Positions 1 through 7,255 of a stretch of DNA of 15,148 bases are shown here, piece after piece. The position numbers were made by a program, and so were the translations under genes. The notes below the pieces were generated by a model, which saw nothing but the letters and a program-made list of their open reading frames with translations, made no database searches and was not told the DNA's origin. Position 1 is the stretch's first letter. The number at the start of each line of letters is the position of its first letter. Source of the stretch: Mucilaginibacter sp. (lineage in GTDB: Bacteria > Bacteroidota > Bacteroidia > Sphingobacteriales > Sphingobacteriaceae); assembly GCA_028288315.1 (NCBI GenBank), contig JAQBNY010000274.1, forward strand, positions 1 to 15,148. Reading direction: 5' to 3'.

Positions 1-50
1 AGTTCTTCAATCTCGCTTAATAAGCTGGTATTTGAATTTTGCTGTTCCAT
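1..50 (-). CDS. Start of an unidentified gene, next in the kai operon (partial)
   Basis: An ATG at 50-48 on the minus strand opens a frame that runs off the window edge: MEQQNSNTSLLSEIEE, then L. It begins 2 nt after the stop of the second kaiB, so it is almost certainly co-transcribed and probably translationally coupled. Sixteen residues do not identify a family. In other Bacteroidota kaiC-kaiB-kaiB clusters the next gene is often a PAS-type sensor histidine kinase, and the polar, acidic start fits a cytoplasmic protein. That identity is inference from context only. Confidence 0.6.
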   Translation of the reverse strand, partial: MEQQNSNTSLLSEIEE

Positions 51-52
51 TA

Positions 53-388
53 TTAATTATTACTCAGCCCTAAACCTTTTAATACTCTTTTCGTGTCAGA
101 CATATCACCAATCATACGCCTTTCGGGCCCGGGAGATTTTTTTATCAGTAATGGCAGGGCTATTACATTTTCGTTTTCGGCAAGTTCTTTTTGCTGATGG
201 ATGTCAATTATTTCTAATTTGTACCTGTCAGTCAGATACTCTTCGCAAAGGGTTTTTAAATTTTCAACCGCGCGGATAGAGTTAGGCGAAGCCCCGGTAA
301 TAAATAAGCGCAGTATGTAAATTGCTGCTTTTGCATCACTCTCGTAATTTTCTAAAAACCCATCCTGGTTAGCCATAACTAACATCAT
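53..388 (-). CDS. kaiB: KaiB-like protein, divergent second copy
   Basis: A KaiB-family protein of 111 residues with a thioredoxin-like fold. KaiB binds the CI ring of KaiC after switching to a rare fold and sets the phase of the phosphorylation cycle. Family signatures seen here are ILRLFITGASPNSIRAVENL (about 25-44), the EIIDI strand (59-63), an ALPLL segment (77-81) and MIGDMSD (92-98). The Gly-Asp pair (94/95) implicated in fold switching is present. Where the neighbouring copy has the usual IPTL, this one has LPLL. It also has an N-terminal extension of about 15-20 residues that KaiB does not normally carry. It starts 5 nt after the stop of the canonical kaiB. ATGs at 388, 385 and 376 are all possible; 376 (MANQDG) would be the most compact. 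It is clearly KaiB family, but whether it binds the same KaiC is unknown. Confidence 0.88.
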   Translation of the reverse strand: MMLVMANQDGFLENYESDAKAAIYILRLFITGASPNSIRAVENLKTLCEEYLTDRYKLEIIDIHQQKELAENENVIALPLLIKKSPGPERRMIGDMSDTKRVLKGLGLSNN

Positions 389-393
389 TACAA

Positions 394-684
394 TTAAGCG
401 GGGCGAATGTTTAGGCCAACTAATACCTTTTCTTCGTTAGAGAGGTCTCCAATAATTTTCCTAATAGGTTCAGGCACCTTACGTACAAGGGTGGGGATAG
501 CAAGTATCTGGTCACCTTCAGCCAGTTGGGGCTGCTCCAGCAGGTCAATTACTTCAATGCGGTACTGGCCTTGTAAATGTTCTTCACAATATTTTTTTAA
601 ATTGCTAAGGGCGGTAACTGATTTTGGGGTTTTGCCGGCTACGTATAATCTTAGTTCCCATTTTTTGTCGGCTTCTTGTTTCAT
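394..684 (-). CDS. kaiB: Circadian clock protein KaiB, canonical copy
   Basis: Canonical KaiB, 96 residues (the cyanobacterial protein is about 102). Visible signatures: LRLYVAGKTPKSVTALSNLK (11-30), EVIDLLEQPQLAE (44-56), ILAIPTLVRKVPEP (60-73) and RKIIGDLSNEEKVLVGL (75-91). These follow the Synechococcus KaiB pattern almost position for position, including the conserved Gly79-Asp80. The ATG overlaps the kaiC stop codon in an ATGA quartet (684-681), which indicates translational coupling. An AAAGGA-like ribosome site lies in the last kaiC codons. KaiB normally acts on the CI ring of phosphorylated KaiC, sequestering KaiA where that exists; no kaiA is visible here. The short C-terminus lacks the acidic tail of cyanobacterial KaiB. 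Confidence 0.95.
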   Translation of the reverse strand: MKQEADKKWELRLYVAGKTPKSVTALSNLKKYCEEHLQGQYRIEVIDLLEQPQLAEGDQILAIPTLVRKVPEPIRKIIGDLSNEEKVLVGLNIRPA

Positions 685-2435
685 TTTTTTTCCTTTTTAC
701 CTTCCTTTTTATCATTATAAGCCACTTCACCTTTTCTTAAACGGGTTATTTCTTCGCGGCTTTTTGCTAAAATTTGTTTTTTGAGCTCCTCTTCATGGTA
801 AACTTTGTTTAGTTCTTCTTCAACAGATTCATATTCACTGTTCAGACTGGCAATTTTAGCCTCAAGCACTTTACGTTTGCGCAAAATTTCACGGTCTTTA
901 CGGCCTATTGCCTGCGAGTGTAGAGCAGCCCCTGTTTCTTCAAGCAACATTTGTTCTTGCCTTGCCGAGCCGGTAAGCACCCCACCCGGACCTAAATACA
1001 CATCTATCAGGTTTAATCCCTTATCAGTTATTACAAACTCGCGCACCTGGTTAGAGTGTTTCATGCCACGAGATTTCATTACGTACAGGCCGCGGTTGCG
1101 CTCACCATTAAATTCAATATCGCGCACAAGTATCCAAGCATCAACCAATGATGAAACGCCCTCATCTGTTTGTTCGTTAACTATTGTGTTTAGAGATAGT
1201 GCGGTAAACATTACCGAAATTTGCTCTTCCTGTAAATAATCAATCATACGCACCAGCATATTCTTCACCTCACTTACCGAACCTATATTAATAAAGTTGG
1301 TAATAGGGTCAATAACTACAACACTTGGTTTATATTTTTTAATGCACTTGTGCATGGCTACGAGGTGCATTTCAAGCCCGTATAAGTTTGGCCTTGATGC
1401 GTTAAAATGTAGCAAGCCACTATCAATATGCTTTTGCAGGTCAATACCTATAGAGCGGATGTTACGAATGATTTGGCTTGGCGATTCTTCCATGGCAAAG
1501 TACACGCATTTTTCTCCACGGTTACAGGTTTCATTTGCAAACGATGCCGCTAAGCTGGTTTTACCTGTACCTGCCGTGCCTGATACTAAAACGCTGCCAC
1601 CACGGTATAAACCTTTACCGCCCAACATATCATCTAAAGCTGCTATGCCTGTTGATACCCGCTCTAAAGAAACGCTGTTAGCCATTTTGAGTGAAGTAAC
1701 CGGTAGTACCGATATACCGTCCTCATCTATCAAAAAAGGATATTCATTAGTGCCATGTACAGTACCGCGGTACTTGATAATACGTAACCTGCGGGTTGAT
1801 ATTTGATTTATAACCCTATGGTCAAGCAAAATAACGCAGTCTGACACGTATTCTTCTAGCCCCTGGCGGGTTAGTGAAGTACCATCGCCACGTTCGCCGG
1901 TAATAATGGCGGTAACGCCTTTTTCTTTTAAAAAGGTAAATAACCTGCGGATCTCGGCACGCAAAACGCCTTGGTTGCTTAAGCCCGAGAATAGGTTTTC
2001 AAGTGTATCAAGCACTACGCGTTTAGCGCCAATGCTGTCAATAGCGTAACCCAAGCGTATAAATAATCCTTCAAGGTCATATTCGCCGGTCTCTTCTATT
2101 TCGCTGCGATCAATATGTACATGATCTATTTTTAATAGGTTTTGCTGCTGCAGTTCTTTAAGATCAAAGCCAAGTGAGGCCACATTCATCGCCAATTCGT
2201 CGCTCTTTTCTTCAAAGGCTACAAATACGCCCGGCTCATTAAACTGAACTGCGCCGCGTACAATAAATTCTATTGACATTAAGGTTTTGCCGCAACCAGC
2301 TTCACCGCATATAAGAGTTGGCCTGCCGGTTGGCAACCCACCTTCAGTTATTTCATCCAGTCCGTTTATACCTGTTAAAGTTTTGGGTAGGGTGGGGTAA
2401 GGTGTTTTAATTATTGTTTTTTGAGGTTTGCTCAT
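681..2435 (-). CDS. kaiC: KaiC, double-domain circadian-clock-type ATPase/autokinase
   Basis: KaiC is a hexameric RecA/DnaB-like ATPase with two stacked domains: CI carries timing ATPase activity and binds KaiB, CII autophosphorylates. CI (about 18-250) has Walker A GEAGCGKT (44-51), catalytic E75/E76 and Walker B VVLD (140-143). CII (about 256-490) has Walker A GTAGTGKT (286-293), E316/E317 and Walker B VVID (373-376). The phosphosite segment QTDEGVSSLVD (422-432) aligns with the cyanobacterial ITDSHISTITD, giving T423, S428 and S429 for T426, S431 and T432. Length is 584 against 519 in Synechococcus. The extra C-terminal part is a charged heptad-like helix (about 505-570) ending in a Lys-rich tail, where the KaiA-binding A-loop would be. 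It is first in a kaiC-kaiB-kaiB operon. Orthology with KaiC rather than a single-domain RadA-like protein is certain; circadian rhythmicity is not. Confidence 0.96.
   Translation of the reverse strand: MSKPQKTIIKTPYPTLPKTLTGINGLDEITEGGLPTGRPTLICGEAGCGKTLMSIEFIVRGAVQFNEPGVFVAFEEKSDELAMNVASLGFDLKELQQQNLLKIDHVHIDRSEIEETGEYDLEGLFIRLGYAIDSIGAKRVVLDTLENLFSGLSNQGVLRAEIRRLFTFLKEKGVTAIITGERGDGTSLTRQGLEEYVSDCVILLDHRVINQISTRRLRIIKYRGTVHGTNEYPFLIDEDGISVLPVTSLKMANSVSLERVSTGIAALDDMLGGKGLYRGGSVLVSGTAGTGKTSLAASFANETCNRGEKCVYFAMEESPSQIIRNIRSIGIDLQKHIDSGLLHFNASRPNLYGLEMHLVAMHKCIKKYKPSVVVIDPITNFINIGSVSEVKNMLVRMIDYLQEEQISVMFTALSLNTIVNEQTDEGVSSLVDAWILVRDIEFNGERNRGLYVMKSRGMKHSNQVREFVITDKGLNLIDVYLGPGGVLTGSARQEQMLLEETGAALHSQAIGRKDREILRKRKVLEAKIASLNSEYESVEEELNKVYHEEELKKQILAKSREEITRLRKGEVAYNDKKEGKKEKK
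684..705 (-). promoter_or_regulatory. Poly-A slippery tract and Shine-Dalgarno-like purines at the kaiC/kaiB junction
   Basis: The kaiC message ends GAA AAA AAA TGA, so an A8 run (691-684) immediately precedes and overlaps the kaiB ATG. Within it the kaiC reading frame contains A AAA AAA, a classic -1 slippery heptamer. GGAAGG (705-700) sits 9 nt upstream of the heptamer and AAAGGA closer in. The simplest role is the ribosome site for kaiB. A -1 shift here would read through the kaiC stop into the kaiB frame at its ATG. Confidence 0.5.
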
Positions 2436-2464
2436 TCAATTAGGTAATTAATCAATAAGTTTCA

Positions 2465-2495
2465 TAAAAGTATAAATTATGCTTTGTTGAGCAAA
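2465..2495 (-). promoter_or_regulatory. Candidate kaiC promoter (Bacteroidota -33/-7 type)
   Basis: Read on the minus strand, TTTG (2495-2492) is followed after 19 nt by TACTTTTA (2472-2465). The Bacteroidota consensus is about TTTG-N19-TAnnTTTG, so the -7 box has one mismatch. It would start transcription roughly 20-25 nt before the kaiC ATG. A small inverted repeat, AGCAA-N5-TTGCT (2490-2504), overlaps the -33 element and could be an operator. This was found by eye only. Confidence 0.4.
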
Positions 2496-2630
2496 TTAAT
2501 TGCTTGCTATAGCGCGCATTTACACCGATACGTTGTAAGTTCTCTTATAAAATTATTCTTCCAATAACTAAGCAGTTTTGTATTTGTTTGATTGGTAATA
2601 ATTTATTTTAAAAAAGTTACAAAAGCTTTT

Positions 2631-3839
2631 TTAAAAACTATTTTGTTTTAGTGGCAGGGATACAAAGAATGAAGCTCCCATATTCTTTCCTTTACTTTCT
2701 GCCCATATTTTGCCATTATGCAGTTCTACTAAAATTTTGGCTATAGAAAGGCCCAGTCCGTTGCTGGTTTCTTTATTGGTAGGTATGGCGCTTAAACGCG
2801 CGAATTTTGTGAAAAGCTTTAGCATGTCATCATCAGTAAGGCCCTGTCCCTGGTCATTAAACTCTACAACCAAATTGTCGTCTTTCTCATAAGAATGAAC
2901 GTTAATATTTGTGTTTTTATCAGAGTATTTAATGGCATTGCTCAACAGGTTCTCAAAAACTTCCAATATACGGCTCTTATCAAACTGGGCCGTTTTTAAA
3001 CAGTTTAGCTGTAATAGAATTTTTTGATTTTTTTGATTAGCCAGTACCTGCAAATTGTTAGCCACTTTAGTAATTAATTTTGCTGTATCAACCTCCTCAA
3101 ATTCAAGCATCATTACGCTGTTATCAGTTTTAGCATGAGCAAGCAAATTTTCAAGATCAGTTAAAATGCGTTTAGTGGCGCTGGATATTTTACCGGCCAT
3201 TGCCTTAATCGGCTCATCTTTTGACCGCTGATCTATCAGGGTTGAATAAAGGGAGATAGCCGTGAGCGGATTTTTAATATCATGCACCGCTATGTTCATT
3301 AAATCGGTTTGTACCCTAACAATATTGCGGGTAGTTTGGCGCAGTTCCAGCTCATCAATAATAATTTCTGACAGGCCTTTAAGCATCTCCAGTTGTTTAT
3401 CTGTGGCAGTGCGTGGTACGGCATCAATCACACTAACGGTACCTAAATGATAACCATCTAAAGTTTTAATGGGTGCGCCGGCATAAAACCTAACAATATT
3501 ATCAGGTACAGCTAATGGTGTGTTCTGCAGATGCGGCACATCGTGTATATCAGAAAAAACGGTGGTATCGGCACTTAAAACGGCAAGGGTGGCAATGGTT
3601 TCTTCAGGTAATTCGTCCAGTTCGTCAACAGTGCTTATTTTGGCTTTAAAAAAAACACGGTCATGGTCAACAAAGCTTACAAAAGCGCTGGGGGTATCAA
3701 ATATTTGGGCGGCAAGTAGGGCTATCTTGTCAAAGGTCTTATCTGCTGGGGTATCAAGTATTTCGTATTTATACAGCTTCCTTAGGCGCTCTTCATCATT
3801 TAGCGGAATAAGGGATACCTGTTTAAAAAAAGGTTCCAT
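2631..3839 (-). CDS. Cytoplasmic GAF-domain sensor histidine kinase
   Basis: A 402-residue sensor kinase without membrane segments. The GAF domain spans about 25-165 and includes FVDHDRVFFKA (56-66) and HLGTVSVID (131-139), a subtype usual for soluble bacterial GAF kinases. The dimerisation/phosphoacceptor helix carries VHDIKNPL with His186. The ATPase domain has an N box (ENLLSNAIKYS, 296-306), a G1 box (DQGQGL, 329-334), an F box (FTKF, 343-346) and a G2 box (GLGLS, 361-365). All catalytic motifs are intact. Start at the ATG at 3839, which allows a short leader helix before GAF. It lies 195 nt upstream of kaiC on the same strand and is divergent from a five-PAS kinase. It has no KaiB-like sensor domain, so it is not a SasA. 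Input to or output from the Kai module is possible from position alone. Confidence 0.92.
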   Translation of the reverse strand: MEPFFKQVSLIPLNDEERLRKLYKYEILDTPADKTFDKIALLAAQIFDTPSAFVSFVDHDRVFFKAKISTVDELDELPEETIATLAVLSADTTVFSDIHDVPHLQNTPLAVPDNIVRFYAGAPIKTLDGYHLGTVSVIDAVPRTATDKQLEMLKGLSEIIIDELELRQTTRNIVRVQTDLMNIAVHDIKNPLTAISLYSTLIDQRSKDEPIKAMAGKISSATKRILTDLENLLAHAKTDNSVMMLEFEEVDTAKLITKVANNLQVLANQKNQKILLQLNCLKTAQFDKSRILEVFENLLSNAIKYSDKNTNINVHSYEKDDNLVVEFNDQGQGLTDDDMLKLFTKFARLSAIPTNKETSNGLGLSIAKILVELHNGKIWAESKGKNMGASFFVSLPLKQNSF

Positions 3840-3894
3840 GTTTATTAAAATTAACCAAGAGTAACTAAGTCGTAAAAAAAAGGTGTATAAATGT

Positions 3895-3909
3895 ACTGTT
3901 AATAACAGT
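3895..3909. promoter_or_regulatory. Perfect 15-nt palindrome, candidate operator
   Basis: ACTGTTA-A-TAACAGT is a perfect 7+1+7 inverted repeat in the 215-nt spacer between two divergent kinase genes, 56 nt from the GAF kinase ATG. Its symmetry, centred on a single base, is what a homodimeric repressor or activator would recognise. The cognate regulator is unknown. Confidence 0.4.
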
Positions 3910-3916
3910 GTAAATT

Positions 3917-3951
3917 TTAATTATAAATAGTTTTTAATAATTTATAATTAA
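3917..3951. repeat. AT-only inverted repeat with 12-bp arms
   Basis: Arms 3917-3928 (TTAATTATAAAT) and 3940-3951 (ATTTATAATTAA) are perfect reverse complements around an 11-nt spacer. It lies 7 nt from the 15-nt palindrome in the same divergent spacer. Being all A/T it would make a weak hairpin. It could be a wide operator, a bent-DNA element or a chance product of AT-rich DNA. Confidence 0.45.
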
Positions 3952-4054
3952 TCTTCGTTGCGGTATATTATTAATGAGTAAGTAATGTTATTTTCGTATA
4001 TACATACAGCACATCCCTAACTGCTGCTAACCTAATAAAGTTTTTTGGCTCCAA

Positions 4055-6691
4055 ATGAATAACCACAGTTACCAAAATTACCTGCAGGATAATACTATTT
4101 TCCAAGTGCTTATCGAAGAGTCTGTCTCGCCGGTGGGCCTTTATATTGGCCGTGAAATGGTAATTAAACTGGCTAATAAGGCAATTTTAAACGTATGGGG
4201 TAAGGATGAATCCGTTATAGGTAAAGCATTTAGTGAGGCATTGCCTGAGTTGAATGGCCAGCCATTTTATGCACTGCTTGATAAGGTGTATACTACCGGT
4301 GTTGCCTATGAGGCCTACGGCGAACGTGCCGATCTTTTGATTAACGGCCAAATGCAAACCTTTTATTTTAATTTCACTTTTCAGCCACTTAAAAATAATA
4401 AGGGTGAGGTTTGGGGTGTGCTAAACACAGCATCAGATGTTACCGAACTGGTACTCACCCGTATGAAACTGGCCGAGAGCGAGGAGCGTTCCCGCTTTGC
4501 ATTGGAATCTGCCCAGTTAGGTGCATGGGATTTGGACCCCATAAAAAGAACGATTACTTGTGATGTCCGCTGTAAGCGTTTGCATGGGTTTTTAACAGAC
4601 GAAATGCCAACATACCAGGATATGCTAAAACATATTCATCCTGCTGACCGTAAAGTAATAGACAAAAAAACGGAAGAGGCTCTTAAGCCAGAAACCGGTG
4701 GTTTTTTTGATTGCGAGTTTCGGGTAACTAGTCCAGAAGACAAAAGTCATAAATGGTTACGCAGTAAAGGGAAGGCATATTTTGATGAAAATGGTAACTG
4801 CATACGCTTTGCAGGCACCACAGTGGATATTACTGCCGAGATATTAAACAAGGATGAAAAACAGAAACTGATAACGCTGATAGACCATACATCTGACTTT
4901 GTAAGCCTGTCAGATATTAAGGGCAACGTTACATATGTTAACGCTGCCGGCCGCCAAATGATGGGTTTAGATGATGATAATTATGCCCGCCCCAGTGCTG
5001 ACTATATTATGCCCGGAGAGAATGGTAAATTAAAAGATAGCATAGATAAAACGAAGCATAAAAATGGCAGCTGGAGTGGTGAGGTGGTGTACCGGCATTT
5101 TAAAACAGGTGAGGCCATACCTGTTTTTGCTAATACCATGTTTATATATGACCAGGCAGGCAAACCACAGGGCCGTGCAACTATAGCACGTGATTTACGA
5201 AGCGAGATAGCCAGCAAACAAGCCCTTATTGATAATGAGAATTTCCTGCAAAATATTACAAGTGCATCGCCAACGACATTGTGGATGACTGACCATACAG
5301 GAATGCTTACTTATGCCAACCAAACCTGGATGGAGTGGACCGGCCAACCGCTGGAACAAACACTTGGCACGGGCTGGCTGGAATGTCTTTTGCCTGAAGA
5401 CAGGAAACGTGCGGAAAATTTTTTTTTTAATAATTTGAACAAGAGGTTGCCATCTGAGGTTGATTTTAGAATAAGGCATAAAGATGGCGGCATTCGCTGG
5501 TGTATAGCAACAGGTAACCCTCAGCACAATTTAGAAGGTAAATTTACCGGCTACGTTGGTGCTTGTATGGATGTGACAGAAACTATTAAAATTGATAATG
5601 AGCTGCAATTAAAAAACGCCGAATTAAATGACCAGATAAGACGGTTTGAATTTGTGACCGATTTTATGCCGGTACAGTTATGGACAGCCAAACCAAGCGG
5701 AGAAATAGATTATGTGAACAAGCAATTCCTTGATTTTTTTGGCGTGTCAGTGCAAGAGTTCGTGGACTACAATTGGCTGGAGATAGTTCATCCCGATGAC
5801 AGGGAAGGATGTATTATAAGATGGACGCAATCGTTAAATACAAAAGAGCCGTATCAATATGAATTTAGGCTAAAGGATAAAAACGATAATTACAAATGGC
5901 ACCTGGCGCGTGCGCTGCCATTTATGAGCGATGGTAACATTGTAAAGTGGTTTGGTACCAATACCGATATTGACGAGCAAAAACAAATTCAGCGGCAAAA
6001 GGATGATTTTTTGGGCATTGCCAGTCATGAATTAAAAACTCCGGTAACCAGTATAAAAGCCTATGCGCAGGTACTGGGTGCTATGCTGAGCAAAGAGGGT
6101 GAAGAAAAAAAGGCCGCAATGGTTAATAAAATGGATTCGCAACTTAACAGGCTCACTAATTTAATAGGCGACCTGCTGGATGTGACCAAGATACATTCGG
6201 GCAAGTTAATGTTTAACAAAACCTGGTTTGATTTTAATAAAGTAGTACAGGAAAATATTATTGAATTGCAGCATACTACCAATAAACACATTTTGGTAAT
6301 GGATTTTAAAGACGTTGGCAAAATTTATTCTGACAAGGACCGTATTGGACAGGTAATAACAAATTTAATTACTAATGCTGTAAAATATTCGCCATCTGCT
6401 AACCGTATTATTATCAGCACAGAAAAGGAGCATGACCAAGTTACGGTTTGTGTGCAGGATTTTGGCATTGGCATAGCCGATGATAAAAAAGATAGGGTTT
6501 TTGAACAATTTTATCGCGTTAGCGGAAATAAGCAGCATACCTTCCCCGGTTTGGGGTTAGGATTGTACATTTCAAATGAAATAATAAAGCGCGAAGGTGG
6601 AAAAATGTGGGTAAATAGCGTTGAAGGAAAAGGGTCTACTTTTTGCTTTTCATTACCGGTTAATACCGATAATATAACAGATACAAAATAA
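4055..6691 (+). CDS. Five-PAS sensor histidine kinase
   Basis: An 878-residue soluble kinase with no signal peptide or membrane segment. Five PAS repeats can be placed at about 16-131, 145-262, 270-385, 395-512 and 530-642. Most end in the usual DxT/DIT-type linker, for example TASDVTE, GTTVDIT, ACMDVTE and GTNTDID. The PAS_3-like copies keep the HP-x-D motif (IHPADR at 194-199, VHPDDR at 578-583). The kinase core has DFLGIASHELKTP with His658, an N box (NLITNAVKYS, 770-779), G1 (DFGIGI, 802-807), an F box (FEQFY, 816-820) and G2 (GLGLGL, 832-837). All motifs are intact. A response regulator follows 57 nt downstream and is its probable partner. No ligand can be read from the PAS domains, and no cofactor-binding Cys or His is obvious. 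Residues 457-459 (FFF) are encoded by a run of ten T (5419-5428). Confidence 0.94.
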   Translation: MNNHSYQNYLQDNTIFQVLIEESVSPVGLYIGREMVIKLANKAILNVWGKDESVIGKAFSEALPELNGQPFYALLDKVYTTGVAYEAYGERADLLINGQMQTFYFNFTFQPLKNNKGEVWGVLNTASDVTELVLTRMKLAESEERSRFALESAQLGAWDLDPIKRTITCDVRCKRLHGFLTDEMPTYQDMLKHIHPADRKVIDKKTEEALKPETGGFFDCEFRVTSPEDKSHKWLRSKGKAYFDENGNCIRFAGTTVDITAEILNKDEKQKLITLIDHTSDFVSLSDIKGNVTYVNAAGRQMMGLDDDNYARPSADYIMPGENGKLKDSIDKTKHKNGSWSGEVVYRHFKTGEAIPVFANTMFIYDQAGKPQGRATIARDLRSEIASKQALIDNENFLQNITSASPTTLWMTDHTGMLTYANQTWMEWTGQPLEQTLGTGWLECLLPEDRKRAENFFFNNLNKRLPSEVDFRIRHKDGGIRWCIATGNPQHNLEGKFTGYVGACMDVTETIKIDNELQLKNAELNDQIRRFEFVTDFMPVQLWTAKPSGEIDYVNKQFLDFFGVSVQEFVDYNWLEIVHPDDREGCIIRWTQSLNTKEPYQYEFRLKDKNDNYKWHLARALPFMSDGNIVKWFGTNTDIDEQKQIQRQKDDFLGIASHELKTPVTSIKAYAQVLGAMLSKEGEEKKAAMVNKMDSQLNRLTNLIGDLLDVTKIHSGKLMFNKTWFDFNKVVQENIIELQHTTNKHILVMDFKDVGKIYSDKDRIGQVITNLITNAVKYSPSANRIIISTEKEHDQVTVCVQDFGIGIADDKKDRVFEQFYRVSGNKQHTFPGLGLGLYISNEIIKREGGKMWVNSVEGKGSTFCFSLPVNTDNITDTK

Positions 6692-6748
6692 TTTAATTTG
6701 TACTAATTAAACCTGCTATGGGTTTGAGTATTAAAACTGTATAAGATA

Positions 6749-7108
6749 ATGAAGCAAAAAAAAATAATGATAGTGGACGATGATCCGGGGATTGTAGATG
6801 CTGTGGAGATGCTGCTTGAATTTGAAGGCTATAAAGTTGCCGGTACTGCTAATGGATCAACCGTGCTGGATATGAATGAAGAACTGCCCGATTTGCTCCT
6901 GCTTGATATATGGTTGAGCGGCGAGGATGGCAGGGATATTTGCAAAAAGCTAAAGAGTGAAAACAACACCAAAAATATCCCGGTAATAATGATATCAGCC
7001 AGTCGGGATATTAAAGATTCGGCTATGGCTGCCGGTGCCGACGATTTTTTGGCCAAACCCTTTGAGATGGATGAACTGATAAAGAAAATAGAGTTGCTAA
7101 CGCATTAA
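6749..7108 (+). CDS. Single-domain (CheY-like) response regulator
   Basis: A 119-residue receiver domain with no DNA-binding or enzymatic output. The acidic pocket is D10/D11/D12, the phosphoacceptor Asp53 sits in LLLLDIWL, Ser83 is in the Thr/Ser position (VIMISAS) and Lys103 is in LAKPF. All catalytic residues are present. It lies 57 nt after the five-PAS kinase and is very likely its phosphorylation partner. It may act by protein-protein contact or as a phosphorelay shuttle. Codons 3-5 lie in an A9 run (6756-6764), with a second in-frame ATG at 6767 just beyond it. Confidence 0.94.
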   Translation: MKQKKIMIVDDDPGIVDAVEMLLEFEGYKVAGTANGSTVLDMNEELPDLLLLDIWLSGEDGRDICKKLKSENNTKNIPVIMISASRDIKDSAMAAGADDFLAKPFEMDELIKKIELLTH

Positions 7109-7255
7109 GATAATTATTGCATAAATAGCCGGAACAAAACTCAATATAGCCGCTATAGAAACCGTTAAATTCTGTTAATTTGTAATAAACGTAATCATGT
7201 TTTTACAATTAAGTTATAAAATTATTGATATTTGCCGCCGTTATTATCCAGATAC

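Noticed and set aside
805..1806. Long open frames on the plus strand opposite kaiC
   Set aside because: They are antisense shadows of a well-conserved gene; the peptides show no domain pattern.
681..2435. Reading kaiC as RadA or a RecA-type recombinase
   Set aside because: Two tandem KaiC domains with paired catalytic Glu residues and adjacent kaiB genes settle it as KaiC; there is no zinc finger or Lon-like domain.
2590..2640. A/T-rich stem after the GAF kinase as an intrinsic terminator
   Set aside because: AAAAAAG/CTTTTTT has only one G-C pair and no distinct T tract; it is expected by chance in this AT-rich gap.
5002..5527. Minus-strand open frames inside the five-PAS kinase
   Set aside because: The plus-strand frame is continuous and has PAS motifs throughout; the antisense peptides are of low plausibility.
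6692..6711. TTTAATT-N6-AATTAAA as an operator or terminator between kinase and regulator
   Set aside because: It is short, all A/T, and without a T tract; chance is likely.
7232..7255. TTG start for the DUF2723 gene
   Set aside because: An ATG 24 nt downstream gives the usual hydrophobic N-terminus; the eight added residues look non-native.
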